Shown here piece after piece: positions 31,700 to 43,028 of a DNA stretch of 64,000 nt. The stretch covers positions 620,001 through 684,000 of the forward strand of contig JAMWFC010000126.1 in assembly GCA_027475525.1 (NCBI GenBank), read 5' to 3'. The notes under the pieces are model-generated. The model saw only the letters and a list, made by a program, of their open reading frames with translations, was not told where the DNA came from and did not search any database. The first letter of the stretch is position 1. Each line of letters begins with the position of its first letter. The DNA comes from Macrolepiota albuminosa (taxonomy: Eukaryota; Basidiomycota; Agaricomycetes; Agaricales; Agaricaceae). Made by a program: the position numbers and the translations under genes.

Positions 31700-31911
31700 C
31701 AGTGTTGATTGGATGAAGGTGAAGATATGCAAAATGCCAATGGCAAAAGTCAGGACAAAGCTGTGCACAGAAAACAAACATCCAACATGTCACTCACTTT
31801 TTCCCCAGTGTTGATTGGATGAAGGTGAAGATATGCAAAATGCCAATGGCAAAAGTCAGGACAAAGCTGTGCACAGAAAACAAACATCCAACATGTCACT
31901 CACTTTTTCCC
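31700..31911. repeat. 106-bp offset exact tandem duplication
   Basis: Copies start at 31,700 and 31,806; the only exact duplication with an offset far from 77. Confidence 0.85.
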
Positions 31912-32768
31912 ACATAGCAGTGAAAAGGCAAAGATGAAACACATGACAAACAATAACTGCACAATATGCTGTAGTACTTGGGATGCAAGTATTACTATAG
32001 TTCTGTAGCTTTCTTATAGCCTTAGAAAGTTGCCTCTAATCCACACTGCTTCTTGATAATGAAGTTGATGTATTGAAGATTTGAATGCTTCCCAAAATAT
32101 CAAATATCCTGAAATGCAGAGAGTCTCAACAAACTGTAGCCTAAGTGATTCACTCCCTGGGAACCACCAAGCCTTTGCCTATCAATTTTTATTCCATGCT
32201 TCTTTTGACATCCTTTCATTTTTCTTTCCTCTTTTTTTTTCAGTCATAAAAAATTGGGCATTGTTAGATCAGATCTTCCTTCCTTGATCCAGATCATTAC
32301 AATTTGATCTCATTTTGCTCCATCTGCCAGCCTCATGCTTCCTCTCCTCATAACAGTGGCTAGACTATTATTGAATTGATAGCTTGAGCTGGTCCTTGCC
32401 TTTTTATTCTGTACTTTCTGTGTATTTATTGGGGGGTCTTTGGAGATATTACTTGTTGCAACTGCTACCAGGTGGCTTACAGTTTTCAATCTTATAATTA
32501 AATGTTTATTTTGATTTCTGATATATGTTGTGTCTCTGACTGCTGGTACAGTATTGTATCATCTCTCCACCAATAAAGACTGTTCTCAGTCATTCACCAT
32601 TCTAGATTGAGTCAAGTCCCATTTCTTTGCTATAATTTCAAAATTCTTGTCTAGACCTTCTGTAATATTTTGAAGTTTCTTTTGCATGTTTTTGCTGTCT
32701 CCCATTTTGCTTCAAAGAGCATTTAAGCCCTCCATACTGTCTTCTACATCCTCACTTCATCATTTTCC

Positions 32769-33786
32769 ATGGCTCATCCTACTGGTCTCAAAAGGCCTCT
32801 TGGTCCAGACCCATATTCTCTCCTCAAAAATGCCATTATCCAAAGCAAAAACCAGTGCATCAAATTTGTTAAGCACATTACTGCCTTTACTACTGCCATC
32901 ACCTGTCTTGCTGAAAGAGCCCTTGCAAAAAAAACATTAGGCATGTTAGAGCTGCTGGACTGGTGTGTTGTTTCTATTTTTAGCTCTTGTTCTAAAATTA
33001 ATCTCTGCACATTGCCCTAGATCTTTGTAGATCACTCCAACTTACCCTTTATTTCTGAGTAGCCCTGTCTTTACAATGCTTTCTACAAGGTCCAGAAGCA
33101 CATTAACTACCGTCTTGCACAGTTTTTCTCCATCATTAAAAATTGGTGTATTTTTGCAGGCACTATTCTAAAATTAATCAATGATAACTGTGCCAACAAA
33201 GCAGTCAAACAAGCTGCTCATGAGGCCAAAGAGCCTGCTCAGGTAACTCTTTGCTTCTTCCCTCTATTATTTCTCTCTCACTCTTTATTTCTCCTCAGAT
33301 CCATTGATATGAGAATAATCATTACCATTATCAGAAATGCAACAGCAATGTGGAGATGATGAGTGTGTCATCTCCCCACTCTACTGAATGCAAAAGTAAT
33401 AATATGAGTGCCTTTTCTATTTTCAAATGCAAATTGACAAATTATTTATGCACTTGTTTCTCATTCTGACTTTGGCCTATGTTCAAGGCAGCACCTGATG
33501 CCAAGAAACTGTGCATATCTTTCTTTTAATCATATAACTCTGCCCTAATTTAGCCACGCTAGCCTCCTATCACCCTGACAGCTCTTGCATGCAGACTCTT
33601 CTTGACAAAACTGACCAAATCCTTGCCAAGAATGACAAGGTTTCACATGCCATCTTATATGACTACTCCCAGATACTTAAACAGACTGCCTGCCAGCAAC
33701 TCTGCAAACAACTTATTGCATGTGATGAGGCCATCCAGACTACTCTCAACAATCAAGCTGTCTTCAGTATCGAGCTCAGAATTTAA
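32769..33786 (+). pseudogene. Hypothetical spliced gene or remnant
   Basis: Two coding-looking stretches on the plus strand: 32,769 on (MAHPTGLKRPLGPDPYSLL..., with CLAERALAKK) and 33,540-33,786 (LLDKTDQILAKNDKVSHAIL... to a TAA). A bridging segment 33,090-33,240 reads AQFFSIIKNW...KAVKQAAHEAKEPAQ up to a GTAACT and could be a middle exon, with TTTAG near 33,555 as its acceptor. Helical, Lys/Gln-rich, no recognised domain. It may be the gag-like 5' ORF of an unknown element, because an LTR-D copy follows at 33,836. Confidence 0.35.
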
Positions 33787-33835
33787 GAGCTGCAAGTTGG
33801 TTTTTCCTCCAAATTAGTTTGTTTTTTCCACTTCC

Positions 33836-34291
33836 TGTAAGGGTGACCTCTGGAGGCTATAGCTCAGTCACACAGCTAGCAGAGAGAAATCCAAAGAGAA
33901 CAAGTCTAGGAATTATCTATGCTAGGTTGGACACTTTTGAGGCCTCTGAAGTATGGGAAACAACTCTATAGTACAACAAAACCTTAAAAACTCAAAAATT
34001 GCCTAAATAAACAACTGTACAAACAAGGCAGGAAAACTCTGGACTTTGAAAGTCAGAAAGGCAAACTCTGGCTTATGTAAGCAGTCTAAAAGCAGTACTG
34101 AAGGGTCCATACTTGTCTGAATAATAGCTAAGGAACCAGAGCACTTCAAAGGTTGAGAATAGTACTAACAGATAGTGTTAAAAGAATAGAAACAATAAAA
34201 TGAGAAAATGACAGAAGGAATAAAAAAATGAATGAAAGGAGAGTCAAGAAATAGAGAGTGAAAAAAGGAAGAAATGAGAAGTCCTCTGACA
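33836..34291 (+). repeat. LTR-D copy (truncated)
   Basis: TGTAAGGGTGACCTC...CCTCTGACA, same family as 54,232 and 61,671. It is shorter than the 518-bp copy at 61,671, lacking part of the region just after its first 60 bases. Flanks CTTCC and TTGTC do not match, so the insertion was rearranged. Confidence 0.75.
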
Positions 34292-35704
34292 TTGTCTATT
34301 TAGTTACAACTGGTGTTGGACCAATATTCATTGGTTACTAAAAAATCAATGTGAAAACATCTGCAGCTTTATATAATGAAGCATTTACAATTGCTGGCTG
34401 CTAAGAACCACAATGTATTGCAAGCAGATTCAACAGAATATATCAAATTGTTTGTACACATCTTTGAACTCAAAGTAATTGAGTAAGTATCTCAAGCATA
34501 AGGCAGCTCAAGGGTCAGCAGTCTCAATGACCATGCTAGCTGACTCAGTAGAATGTGAAATAATTGTGTGTCAACAAGCACTAGTAATTACAAATGTGAT
34601 GAATTATGCTGAATGCATCTTATCAGACCAATGAGTCACATCAAGACTATATTTGGCATCAAAATGCTGCAAACCATCAACAGAATGTGAGCAGGGTATC
34701 TCAACAGGCACTATCTAATGTTGAGACTGTGACAACTACTCTGGCAGAGCATGAAGAGCCAATTATATGTAGCTCAAAAGGTTAAGATATCTTAGAAGCA
34801 GGTACCATCAAAAGAAGAGGTGAACAAAGTCAATTTTCTGGAAGAACAGGCTAGACCTTGTTGCATAGCATAACATATCCACCTGGTAGACAATTGAAAT
34901 AAGCACATGAATTACCAGAGAATGTGCAACCAGGATTTGTGCAACTATAGCAAGTCATTAATTAATAATCAGTAGATAGTATTTGAAGAATATGAAGGAG
35001 TGATGCCTGTCAATGATATGTACCAACCAGTTCACTGCTTGAACTGCTCAACTAGACAGATGTTCAGAAAGTAATAACAATAGTAGTGAACACTACAATG
35101 ACAGAGAGCAAAATTGTTGCAATAATGACAATGAATGCTGTGAGCATAGAAATAACAATTAAGACAACAGAAATCATTGTGATGGTGGCAGACATTCTCA
35201 TGTACCACTAGTAGACCAAGATGTGAGGCAGCAGCCTACACTATGGCCAGAAAGAATGTTTAATGAATACCTGTTTTGCAGCCTCCAGGCATTCTCAATA
35301 CACACCCCTCATGACTTGCATGAAAGCATTCCTGGAATGAATGAGCAGGATCCATATGAATCATATGCATGACCATCTTACTTGATTATTGAATGATTCT
35401 CTTGAAGTCAATTCAAGTTTTTTTGCAAAGGTGAGTCCCCATAAATCTGATGGCAAGCATATACAAGCATATGCTGGAGATCATAGATTCTCCTAGTTGA
35501 AAGACTGTGCCATGAACATCTGCTACTACCTAGCAGCATGCTGCTATGATAGTGACAATATGGACCAAGAAAAAATATTTGTGTTACATGAATTTATGAA
35601 AAGAGAAGCATGAAACTGGTTCTGCCATCATGTTCTCTACATCAATTGCAATAAATCACATTAGACATTTAAAAAAGTCCTCATAAAACTATATAACAGA
35701 TTGA

Positions 35705-36527
35705 TCAATGCTGTAACAATACAAGTGCCACTGTCCTTGAGTGAGTTCATTTTATCACACATTGCTTTATACCACTCCAATATGTTCTTGTTAGCCATTG
35801 CTTTCTTGTACAATTTAGGGTTCATATTACATGCACCAATCTGCTGCAATGCAGTGGCATTTGCGATGGCCTTGTATCCACTAAAATCTTTGCCATGCTC
35901 AACAAAGGCACAATCAGCAAGTATTAATGCATCTTCCAACTTGACATTCAAGGCAAGTGCCACTTCCCATTCCTTATCCACATCAGCATCTTCAATGTTG
36001 ATATGCCATAGGGGCTCTTCTGCCAGCTCCTTGAGATAAGGCAATAGTGGCAGTAGTGGTGGCAGATTGTGTGTGAAGGGTGATTCCTTGTTTTGTTGTC
36101 TGTGTATGGCATCATAGTACTTGGCATCAGCACTGCACACTAGGAATCAAACACGTTGGCTAAATTTGCATGGCAGTGGCAGAGGTCTGAGTTGATGCAG
36201 CACCCATACCTGTGAGATGGGCTTGGCTCCTACTGCACTGTCATGCTGTGGTGGGTCTGCTTCCATAATTGGCAGCTGCTTGTTAACTCCTGCTCCCACC
36301 AATTCTGTGGCATCTGATTTGATGTTTGTAAGGGGCTCATCATCATCAAAGGTGTATTTGTTACTTGCTAGTGCATTTGGTGCCTGCATTGGCTTTGTCT
36401 GAGGTGTGATAACATTGTCCAAATCATATGGTGGATAATCTTTGAGGCTATCAAATGTGCTGACATTTAGTGCTGGAAGCACATTCTTAAGAGAAAGCCT
36501 GGAAAAATGGGTCTTGTCAAATATCAC
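35705..36527 (-). pseudogene. Copia integrase-RT linker and RT start
   Basis: 36,527-36,147 is the low-complexity linker after integrase; 36,140-35,705 ends with YKKAMANKNILEWYKAMCDKMNSLKDSGT, split here into recognised pieces AMANKNILEWYKAM and MNSLKDSGT. These are the first conserved copia RT residues. The element stops there. Confidence 0.65.
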
Positions 36528-36626
36528 ATCATAAGATATGATTATTTTCCTGAGGCTGGGTACATAGATGCGCCACTCTACATAGTTGTCTGCATAGCCA
36601 ATAAAAATACCTGAAGTAGTGTGTCC

Positions 36627-37546
36627 TTATAGTCCACAATGTTTGTTATGTCCAATGAGCATGTAGGCAGCACAGCTAAATATGTGCAGGTACCATACAT
36701 GAGGCCTCTTGTGCTTGTAAGCTTCAAAAGGTGTTCCATGGGTTGTGAGTGCAGATGTGGGAGTGCGATTGTATACATGTCTATACATGCTGAGAGTGTA
36801 AGTCCAGAAGCTCTCTGAGAGTTTTGCTTCAGCTAGCATGCATGTTATGGCTTCCTGAATGGTTCTGTTGAGCTGTTTGGCTACCCTGTTTTGCTGTGGC
36901 AATGTGATGTTGGTGAATTTGAGATGTATGTCTTCATCCTTACAGAATGTGAGAAATTTGTTTAAGATGTACTCACCACCTTTATCATGGTGTACACACT
37001 TGATCTTCATACTAGTTTGACATTCAATGAGGGCTTTATAGGATTTAAAAGTCTTGAATACATTGCTTTTCCACTGCATGGCATAAGTCTCCATCCACTG
37101 AGTGCTGTCATCAATAAAGATGCACCACCACTTATCATTAGTTTGATGTCCACCTGTAGGTATTGGACTATGCATATCTGAGAATACTCTGCCCAACACC
37201 TCTGTTGCATGATCTGCTGAGCATGAGAATGGGGCATGGTGCTGTTTACCTTGCAAGCATAGTTTACAAACATCAGAGAGGCATGACCCTGGCTTGATTT
37301 TCAGATCTTCAGTAATCAGACATTCTAGATGTTTGGTGCCTATATGACACATTCTCCAATAGAGCAGTTTCTTTCAATCATGCGAGAGGATGTTAGGCCT
37401 ACATTAGCTACTTTAGCAGCTTGTGGCAGTGATGAGATGAGTGTATGTCTGTCTAAATAGGATGCAAGGGTCTTATCTATTGTGGCAGAGAAGATTGGCT
37501 TGTCCTGAAAACTTTGCAGCCACAGAAAATGATAGTGAAGCCTCAA
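36627..37546 (-). pseudogene. Copia GAG-pre-integrase and integrase
   Basis: MCHIGTKHLECLI...CKLCLQGKQHHAPF contains the zinc-binding C-x2-C and preceding His. Core: VFSDMHSPIP (first D), VHHDKGGEYILNKF (D) and LPQQNRVAKQLNRT (expected Glu of the NGVAE motif replaced by Lys). The protein then runs through YNRTPTSAL to VWYLHIFSCAAYMLI. The missing Glu and upstream frame breaks make it inactive. Confidence 0.8.
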
Positions 37547-37916
37547 TGCACACTCAAAGCAATGATGGAAAGGAGGTTGTTGACTAGCTCAGATATGAAC
37601 AAAATGTTGGTAATAATAACATTTTTCAGAGTGTCTTCATTTCTGTCTTTCTCATCTGGTCTAAACAATACATCTCCCTTTTCTGCTGAGTAAACTACTA
37701 TGTTGTTTGCAAGGTATATGGGGACTCTCCATGGCTTAAAAGAATCTGCCATGAACCATTCTCAATGAGATGTCATATGCATTGAGACACCAGAGTCTGT
37801 ATTCTACAGTGTGTCAGCTGATAAAGAGGAAGGTGTAGTTGATTGACAAATAGCTGCCTCAGCTTTGATGGCAGGTCCATCGCAACCCACCTCCACTTTA
37901 GTCATGTTGGTGGTTT

Positions 37917-38602
37917 TCACAACATCAGCCCTTGCTCTCCTTTGACCCCCTCACTTTTGGATTTCACACTGTTGTCACCCTTCTTAGTGTTTATCTCTGC
38001 TTCTTCTTTGGCAGCGTAGCACTGAATTTCTTCTGTTTGAAAGACCTCAAGAACTGCTTTTTTGGTCAGCTCATTCAATAGTAACACTGACAAGATGAAT
38101 GAGGCATAGTCCTTGCAGAGCAGAGCACATAGCATAGCCATGGTTGAGAGTTCATCATTAAGCATGTTCAGTGTATATCTAAGTGACATTTGTCTGCCGG
38201 GACCTGCAACGGCTGGTGAGCAAAGTGCTTTAACCTGTTGCATCGTGCCCTCTATATGTGTGCAAAGTGCAGTCAAGCTTTTACCGTCATACAGACAAAT
38301 ATTGAACAAGTCACTAAGGGAGTTGAACCACATGTTTGAAGCGGACTTTGAGTGGATTTGTTTCAGCTTGTGCCACATAGCTGCGGGGTTATTATAAATG
38401 TTGTTGACATGGGTTTTGTTCCTTTTATCAAGCTATTGATATATCTTTCCTGCAGCTCTGTTGCTGCAAAGTCGGTATAATTGAACCATCTGGGCTGATG
38501 CAGCATCTCCTTGGTCTTGTGGCTCCATTTCTTGTCCAGAGACAATTTGTAATCCTCCAATAGACATAAGTCATCTGTACATTGCTTTTTCCTATTATGC
38601 AT
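37917..38602 (-). pseudogene. Copia gag
   Basis: Two frames, 38,602-38,363 and 38,378-37,917, match the UBN2/copia Gag pattern: LSLDKKWSHKTKEMLHQ-like start, MWHKLKQIHSKSASNMWFNSL, a middle rich in helices and a Lys/Glu-rich end. A frameshift near 38,370 joins them. No zinc knuckle is seen, either lost or decayed. Confidence 0.6.
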
Positions 38603-39272
38603 ATTTAATCATGCTGAGCTTGGACATCAGCAATTAAGAAGTTGTGTCATCTATGTGAGGTATACAGGCCAAAATTAATTGGCACTAAAGTTGTGAAAGT
38701 AAGAAAGTTTAGAATAAATGCAGGTAATGCTTCTATATTTGAAAACAGAGCAGAAATGATTTGATCTAGAATATAAGTCTGTAGGCCAGGGCCCATATCC
38801 TGTTGCAGTTGATTACGTGCAGGAAATGAACAGATTTATGTCTGTAGGGGTTCAGATTCAGTAATCAAACTGGTGTTTTGCATTTAGTAGATAATATATT
38901 AATAGTGGTGTAATTACACATACCTGGCATTTTGTATTTAGTAAATGAAGAATACAAAATGCCAGTAGTTGAAAAATATAAACTAAAAGTCATGTAAGTC
39001 AATGCAGTTAGTATGTACATTGTGTAGTGGTCCTGGCACCTATAATCTCAACAGCAAGAAGCCCACAACACCTTCATAAAGGCAGTATATAACACTAAGA
39101 CTAGTGTCTAAATATTTTGTGATAACCTGGTCAGTCATGTTCAGAATATGGCCATCTATCAAGACAAGTATACAATTCATGAGACATTCCTGGATGGAAT
39201 ATCAACAGATATAAAGAGAGCATTGATATGCAATAACAATTTGTCTCCTGTCAACATGGTGACTAAGCTTTT

Positions 39273-39506
39273 TGTAGCGTAGTCCGCTATGTGGCGTTGG
39301 CCACATAGCTTTACTTACTGTATAGTAGTCAATATTATATTATATTTATTATAATATAATATTATTTACATTATTATATAAATAGTTTTACCAGCTGCTT
39401 ACAAAGCAGCTTATTTTGTGTTGATACTACATAGTCAATAGACCAGACTGGTCTGATTCTGTGCAGTGTGAACCTAAGCTCTCACGATTCCTGTAACTTC
39501 ATTATA
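39273..39506 (+). repeat. Element III 5' LTR
   Basis: TGTAGCGTAGTCCGC to ATTATA (the 3' LTR ends GTTACA). 234 bp, with an AT-rich core (TATTATAATATAAT type) and an AGCTGCTT...AAGCAGCT hairpin at about 39,394-39,415. Differences from the 3' LTR are mainly transitions. Confidence 0.9.
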
Positions 39507-39637
39507 TTTTTTTGAATCCGCCAGCTAGGATCTATTGCCTAGCATCTGACGTCAGTCGCTGAGTTTGTTGACAGAACTCTATCAGCTTCTTGAGCTTCTT
39601 GCACAGCCACACCGTGCAAATTTCAGACAGAGAATCG

Positions 39638-41726
39638 ATGAGTAATCCCATACCTGCAGTTTCCACTGACAGCGGGCGGAATGCCCATGACTTATGGGGA
39701 GACCCAGCAGACACCCAGGACGCGTCAGCGTCCAATGCAGGTCAGACAAGACCCAAGGCTCAAGACTGAGGTCAGAGCACCAACCTGGCTGGGAATGAAA
39801 GCGAGGCCTGGAGAGCTGAAAGCTCACAGCAGGACGGTCAGCAACGCCTCCAGGACAAGATGCCAGGGGGATTAACGCCCCCAGTTACGCAGCTGCCAGG
39901 AAGACTGCGACAGTCTAGCCGATTGGTTTCCAAAGGACCCCCTGAGGACAGCCGACAGTCAACAGGCACCTATGGCGCCCCAGGAGACGCCGAGTCATCA
40001 GTACAGACTGGGAGAGCCCTCCCGCCGAGCTGGAGTAGTGGGACCAGGCGGTCCACCATGGGCTCAATGCCTTTTAAAATAGCAGAAGCCCGCATAGAGG
40101 AGGTACCGGAGGAGGCTGCAAGGCCTGAAGTATCCTGCGCGGAAAACCGATTCCCATGCACACCAGCAGTGGAGGAAGCTCCGGAGGTTGTAGAGCTTCC
40201 AGAGGAGGTGATGGAGTCGTCAAGTGACAACGACACCGGAGCAGAGGAGCAGCAGCTGAAAACCATGTACACCGTGCACTTGTGGGTGTTCTGGGACTTG
40301 CACCCAGAGGTGATGAAATACACCACCCAAGCGCGACTTGAGCACTACGCATCAGCACATATAGTAGCACTTAGGCGACAAGAGCACGAAGTGCCCAATG
40401 TATTCAGTACAAAATATACTGATTTGATGGTGAGAGTGCTCACTATAGAGCTGCAAATGTATGTGCAGCGGAAGGCCACACGGCAATTGGGGGTCTCGAC
40501 CTCCTGGAGCCACACGTCTGAGGAATGCTTGGCACAATGCAATCAAGACATCGGAATTGAGCTAGTGGAGGCACTAGCACGGGCGCAGGAAGTGCCCGAA
40601 GTAAGACCGGTGAGTACTTTCTATACTCCAGCAGGACGCTAGTGGAGGCACTAGCACGGGCGCAGGAAGTGCCCGAAGTAAGACCGGTGAGTACTTTCTA
40701 TACTCCAGCAGGACAAGGGTGGCATGAGGAGCCCCCACACATGCGTAACCAAGACTGTAGGACAGATATGTCAGGTCCGGATGGGCATGATAGTACTGTG
40801 CTCAAGGTGGAGAGCGAGGCATCTGTGATGCCACGCGTGCCCATGGCTGAAACATTGAGCGACAGAGTCGCGTATCAACGCATGTGCAATGGCGACCTCA
40901 GGACTAAGGGACAGTCCCTTATTGACGATCAGGGCATCATATTTGAGGGCACTAAGCCCATTGATGAGATGTGTTGTCAATTTGTCACGCAGGGTCAGGA
41001 GAATCAAGCTCCTCCAGTTCCAGGACGGTGCAACGATCATGGGTCAGCGGGAGGCCATTCAAATGCATCGTGAAGCCATGCATGATCACCTGCATTGAGT
41101 AGTCGATGATGCCCTGAGTGTAACCTTACGGTTACCAGACGGAGTGAAGCTGCATAAAGCAGACAGTAGGCACATTCACGTCCAAGTTCAGCGACCTGGA
41201 AGATTGGGCGATGGATGTATGCACCCATCTCGCCATGTGCTTATACGGAGGCAACCGTATGGAACGAGAACAAATCTTTGTCCTTCCTGAGTTCTTGGCC
41301 GGAGAGGCCATGGGGTGGTTTCGATGGGCAGTACTGCACATCAACCATGTCCAATATGACTGGACGTTCAAAGGAGTCCTTACAGGACTGTACGATCGAT
41401 TTGTGCACCCCTCAACGCTCCAGGATGCGAGGTGGGACTTCCAGTCCACCAAGTACACCAAGAAGTTAGGGGTGCAAGGGTTCTATGATACCCTTAATGA
41501 CCATGCCCAGAACATGGCAGTATACCCGGACGGGTATACAATGCTCGAAACGTTCTTGGATGGCATTCCAGCGGACATGCGCCGCTATTTGATACGTGAG
41601 GACGGACTGTCCCCAGAAGTCAACGATGTGGAAGAGTTTGTGGCATATGCCATCAGGTATGAGCAGTCCCTGAAGACTGCTAACCACTACGAGCATCGGA
41701 GTGGACACAAAGGGGGACCCAGGTGA
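39638..41726 (+). pseudogene. Element III gag
   Basis: Starts at ATG 39,638; one TGA at about 39,767 interrupts the otherwise open frame to 40,637. The 77-bp offset duplication at 40,561-40,714 shifts the frame; collapsing it joins the N-terminal half directly to 40,715-41,096. The capsid core is on 41,211-41,726 after a small indel near 41,150: LEDWAMDVCTHLAMCLYGG, FVLPEFLAGEAMGWF, AQNMAVYPDGYTMLETFLDG and VEEFVAYAIRYEQSL. The low-complexity N-terminus is Ser/Gln-rich. Confidence 0.8.
40561..40714. repeat. 77-bp offset exact tandem duplication (gag, Element III)
   Basis: Copies start at 40,561 and 40,638; produces a false frameshift and stop in gag. Confidence 0.88.
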
Positions 41727-42326
41727 CTACCGCCTGGTGGGACACTCTCATGGGGTCAGCATGTGGGGACCTTCCTGGCCAAAAAGACTGACTTGGACCG
41801 TGACTGCAACACGCGGTTTGTGGTATGCAGAACCCCTGCTGCAAACTGAGGGCAGAGCCACCCACGCCCAGAGTGGGCGCTGGACAGAGAACGTCCTAAA
41901 CCAAGGCCAGACTTCAAGCCGGCCAACCCACCAGGGCAGACAGGGACTTGTTTTGTGTGTGGCCAACCAGGCCACTACGCTACCAACTGCCCCACGAAGC
42001 CGGGAGCCCTGAGGAAGGGGTATACACCCCGCGCCCACCTTCGAGCTGCACATACTGCAGCCACGAGTGGGAGTGATGGAGACGTATCTGCTGAGTCTGA
42101 GACAGAGCACCCCACAAATGACCAGGAGCCCCCAGAGGAGGCATCGGGCGCTGAGCCTGAGAGTGTGGTCGTGGAGGGGGAGGAGTACGCCACAGTCGAC
42201 GTATATGACAACGTCTACGACAACGAGTACTACAGTCGTGACAGCAACTCCAAGTGCTTAGCAGCGATGACGGATTGGCCGTCCACAAATGATCCCAAAA
42301 AGAATAATGTGGTTCGGATGAAGTAG
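41727..42326 (+). pseudogene. Element III zinc knuckle and acidic linker
   Basis: CFVCGQPGHYATNC (about 41,950) is a canonical C-x2-C-x4-H-x4-C nucleocapsid knuckle. It is followed by a Glu/Asp-rich linker with YATVDVYDNVYDNEYYSRDSN and a TAG at 42,324-42,326, from which protease continues in the same frame. The upstream segment is frame-shifted relative to the capsid. Confidence 0.75.
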
Positions 42327-42818
42327 GTGACTCTTCATCGTGCAGAGGGCACTTTGCAGCGCCCTACATTGAAACGGGCAGACAAGGAGTGCCTGGTCTT
42401 GTATGTGGATGTTGATGGCCACAAAGCATGGACCCTATGGGACTCTGGGAGTACTACATTGGGCATAACACCCCAGTTTGCTCATGTGTACGGAATATCC
42501 GTGCAGGAGTTGGATATGCCATTGGCGTTACAGCTGGGCACCATAGGGAGCCGAGCCATGGTGCAGTATGGGACAAATGTGACTGTCCAAATGCCGGGCT
42601 CACGTAGCTGGGAATACATGGATGTAGCAAACTTCGATCGCTACGATATGATACTGGGAACGCCATTCATGCGGCGTAACAAAGTCATATTAGACTTTGA
42701 CCACTGTCAGGTACTAGTGAATGGGAAAGTGATCCCAGCCAAACGAGCTACAGCAGATGACACTGATAATTGTCTGCGACGTCATCGCACTACAGAGAAA
42801 TGCAAGGAGTCTCCATGA
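42327..42818 (+). pseudogene. Element III retropepsin
   Basis: Aspartic protease with intact active site (AWTLWDSGSTTLGITPQF, D-S-G-S-T), ALQLGTIGSRAMVQ and YDMILGTPFMRRNKVILDF. The frame is open from the end of the zinc-knuckle frame to a TGA at 42,818. Single protease domain, in contrast with family A. Confidence 0.85.
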
Positions 42819-43028
42819 CTTGGCCGGCGCAGAGTGCCGGCGGTGGAGGATGTGGAGGAGGAAGTGCAGGCTATGCCTGGACTAAGCGCAGACCACAACG
42901 TGGTAATGATGAGCGAGGAGGAGTATCAAGCCTCCAAGAGGAGCAACGAGCAAATAATCGCTCCTGAGATTCAAGGCGCAAAGCCTCCAGACAAACGCCA
43001 TTGAAAGGCGAGACAACGGGAGGACTCA

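Larger units (their letters stand above)
31230..33835. other. AT-rich interval right of Element I
   Basis: Low-GC, strongly CpG-poor sequence. It holds a 106-bp offset tandem duplication (31,700-31,911) and a possible multi-exon gene remnant (32,769-33,786). Otherwise nothing recognisable between 31,230 and 32,768. Confidence 0.5.
35705..39070 (-). mobile_element. Partial Ty1/copia element
   Basis: Minus strand: gag about 38,602-37,917, protease remnant 37,752-37,543, GAG-pre-integrase and integrase 37,546-36,627, then a linker to the first RT residues at about 35,710. RT and RNase H are absent, and no LTR is seen at the left end, so it is 3'-truncated. Sequence between 38,640 and 39,070 probably holds leader and LTR remnants. 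It sits within the gag of Element IV. Confidence 0.75.
34292..39267 (+). pseudogene. Element IV gag fossil
   Basis: Blocks matching Element V and III gag can be traced with many stops: ESHQDYIWHQNAANHQ near 34,640; LKDCAMNICYYLAACCYDSD and VLHEFMKREA at 35,490-35,610; FKKVLIKLYNR up to 35,704. After the copia segment the frame continues as AVYNTKTSV, HVQNMAIYQDKYTIHETFLDG up to LSPVNMVTKLF at 39,267, exactly where Element III is inserted. About 13 residues are missing at the copia junction. Confidence 0.7.

Noticed and set aside
33836..34291. LTR-D copy as the 5' LTR of Element IV
   Set aside because: Family-B LTRs (Element III) begin TGTAGC and are 234 bp, unlike LTR-D.
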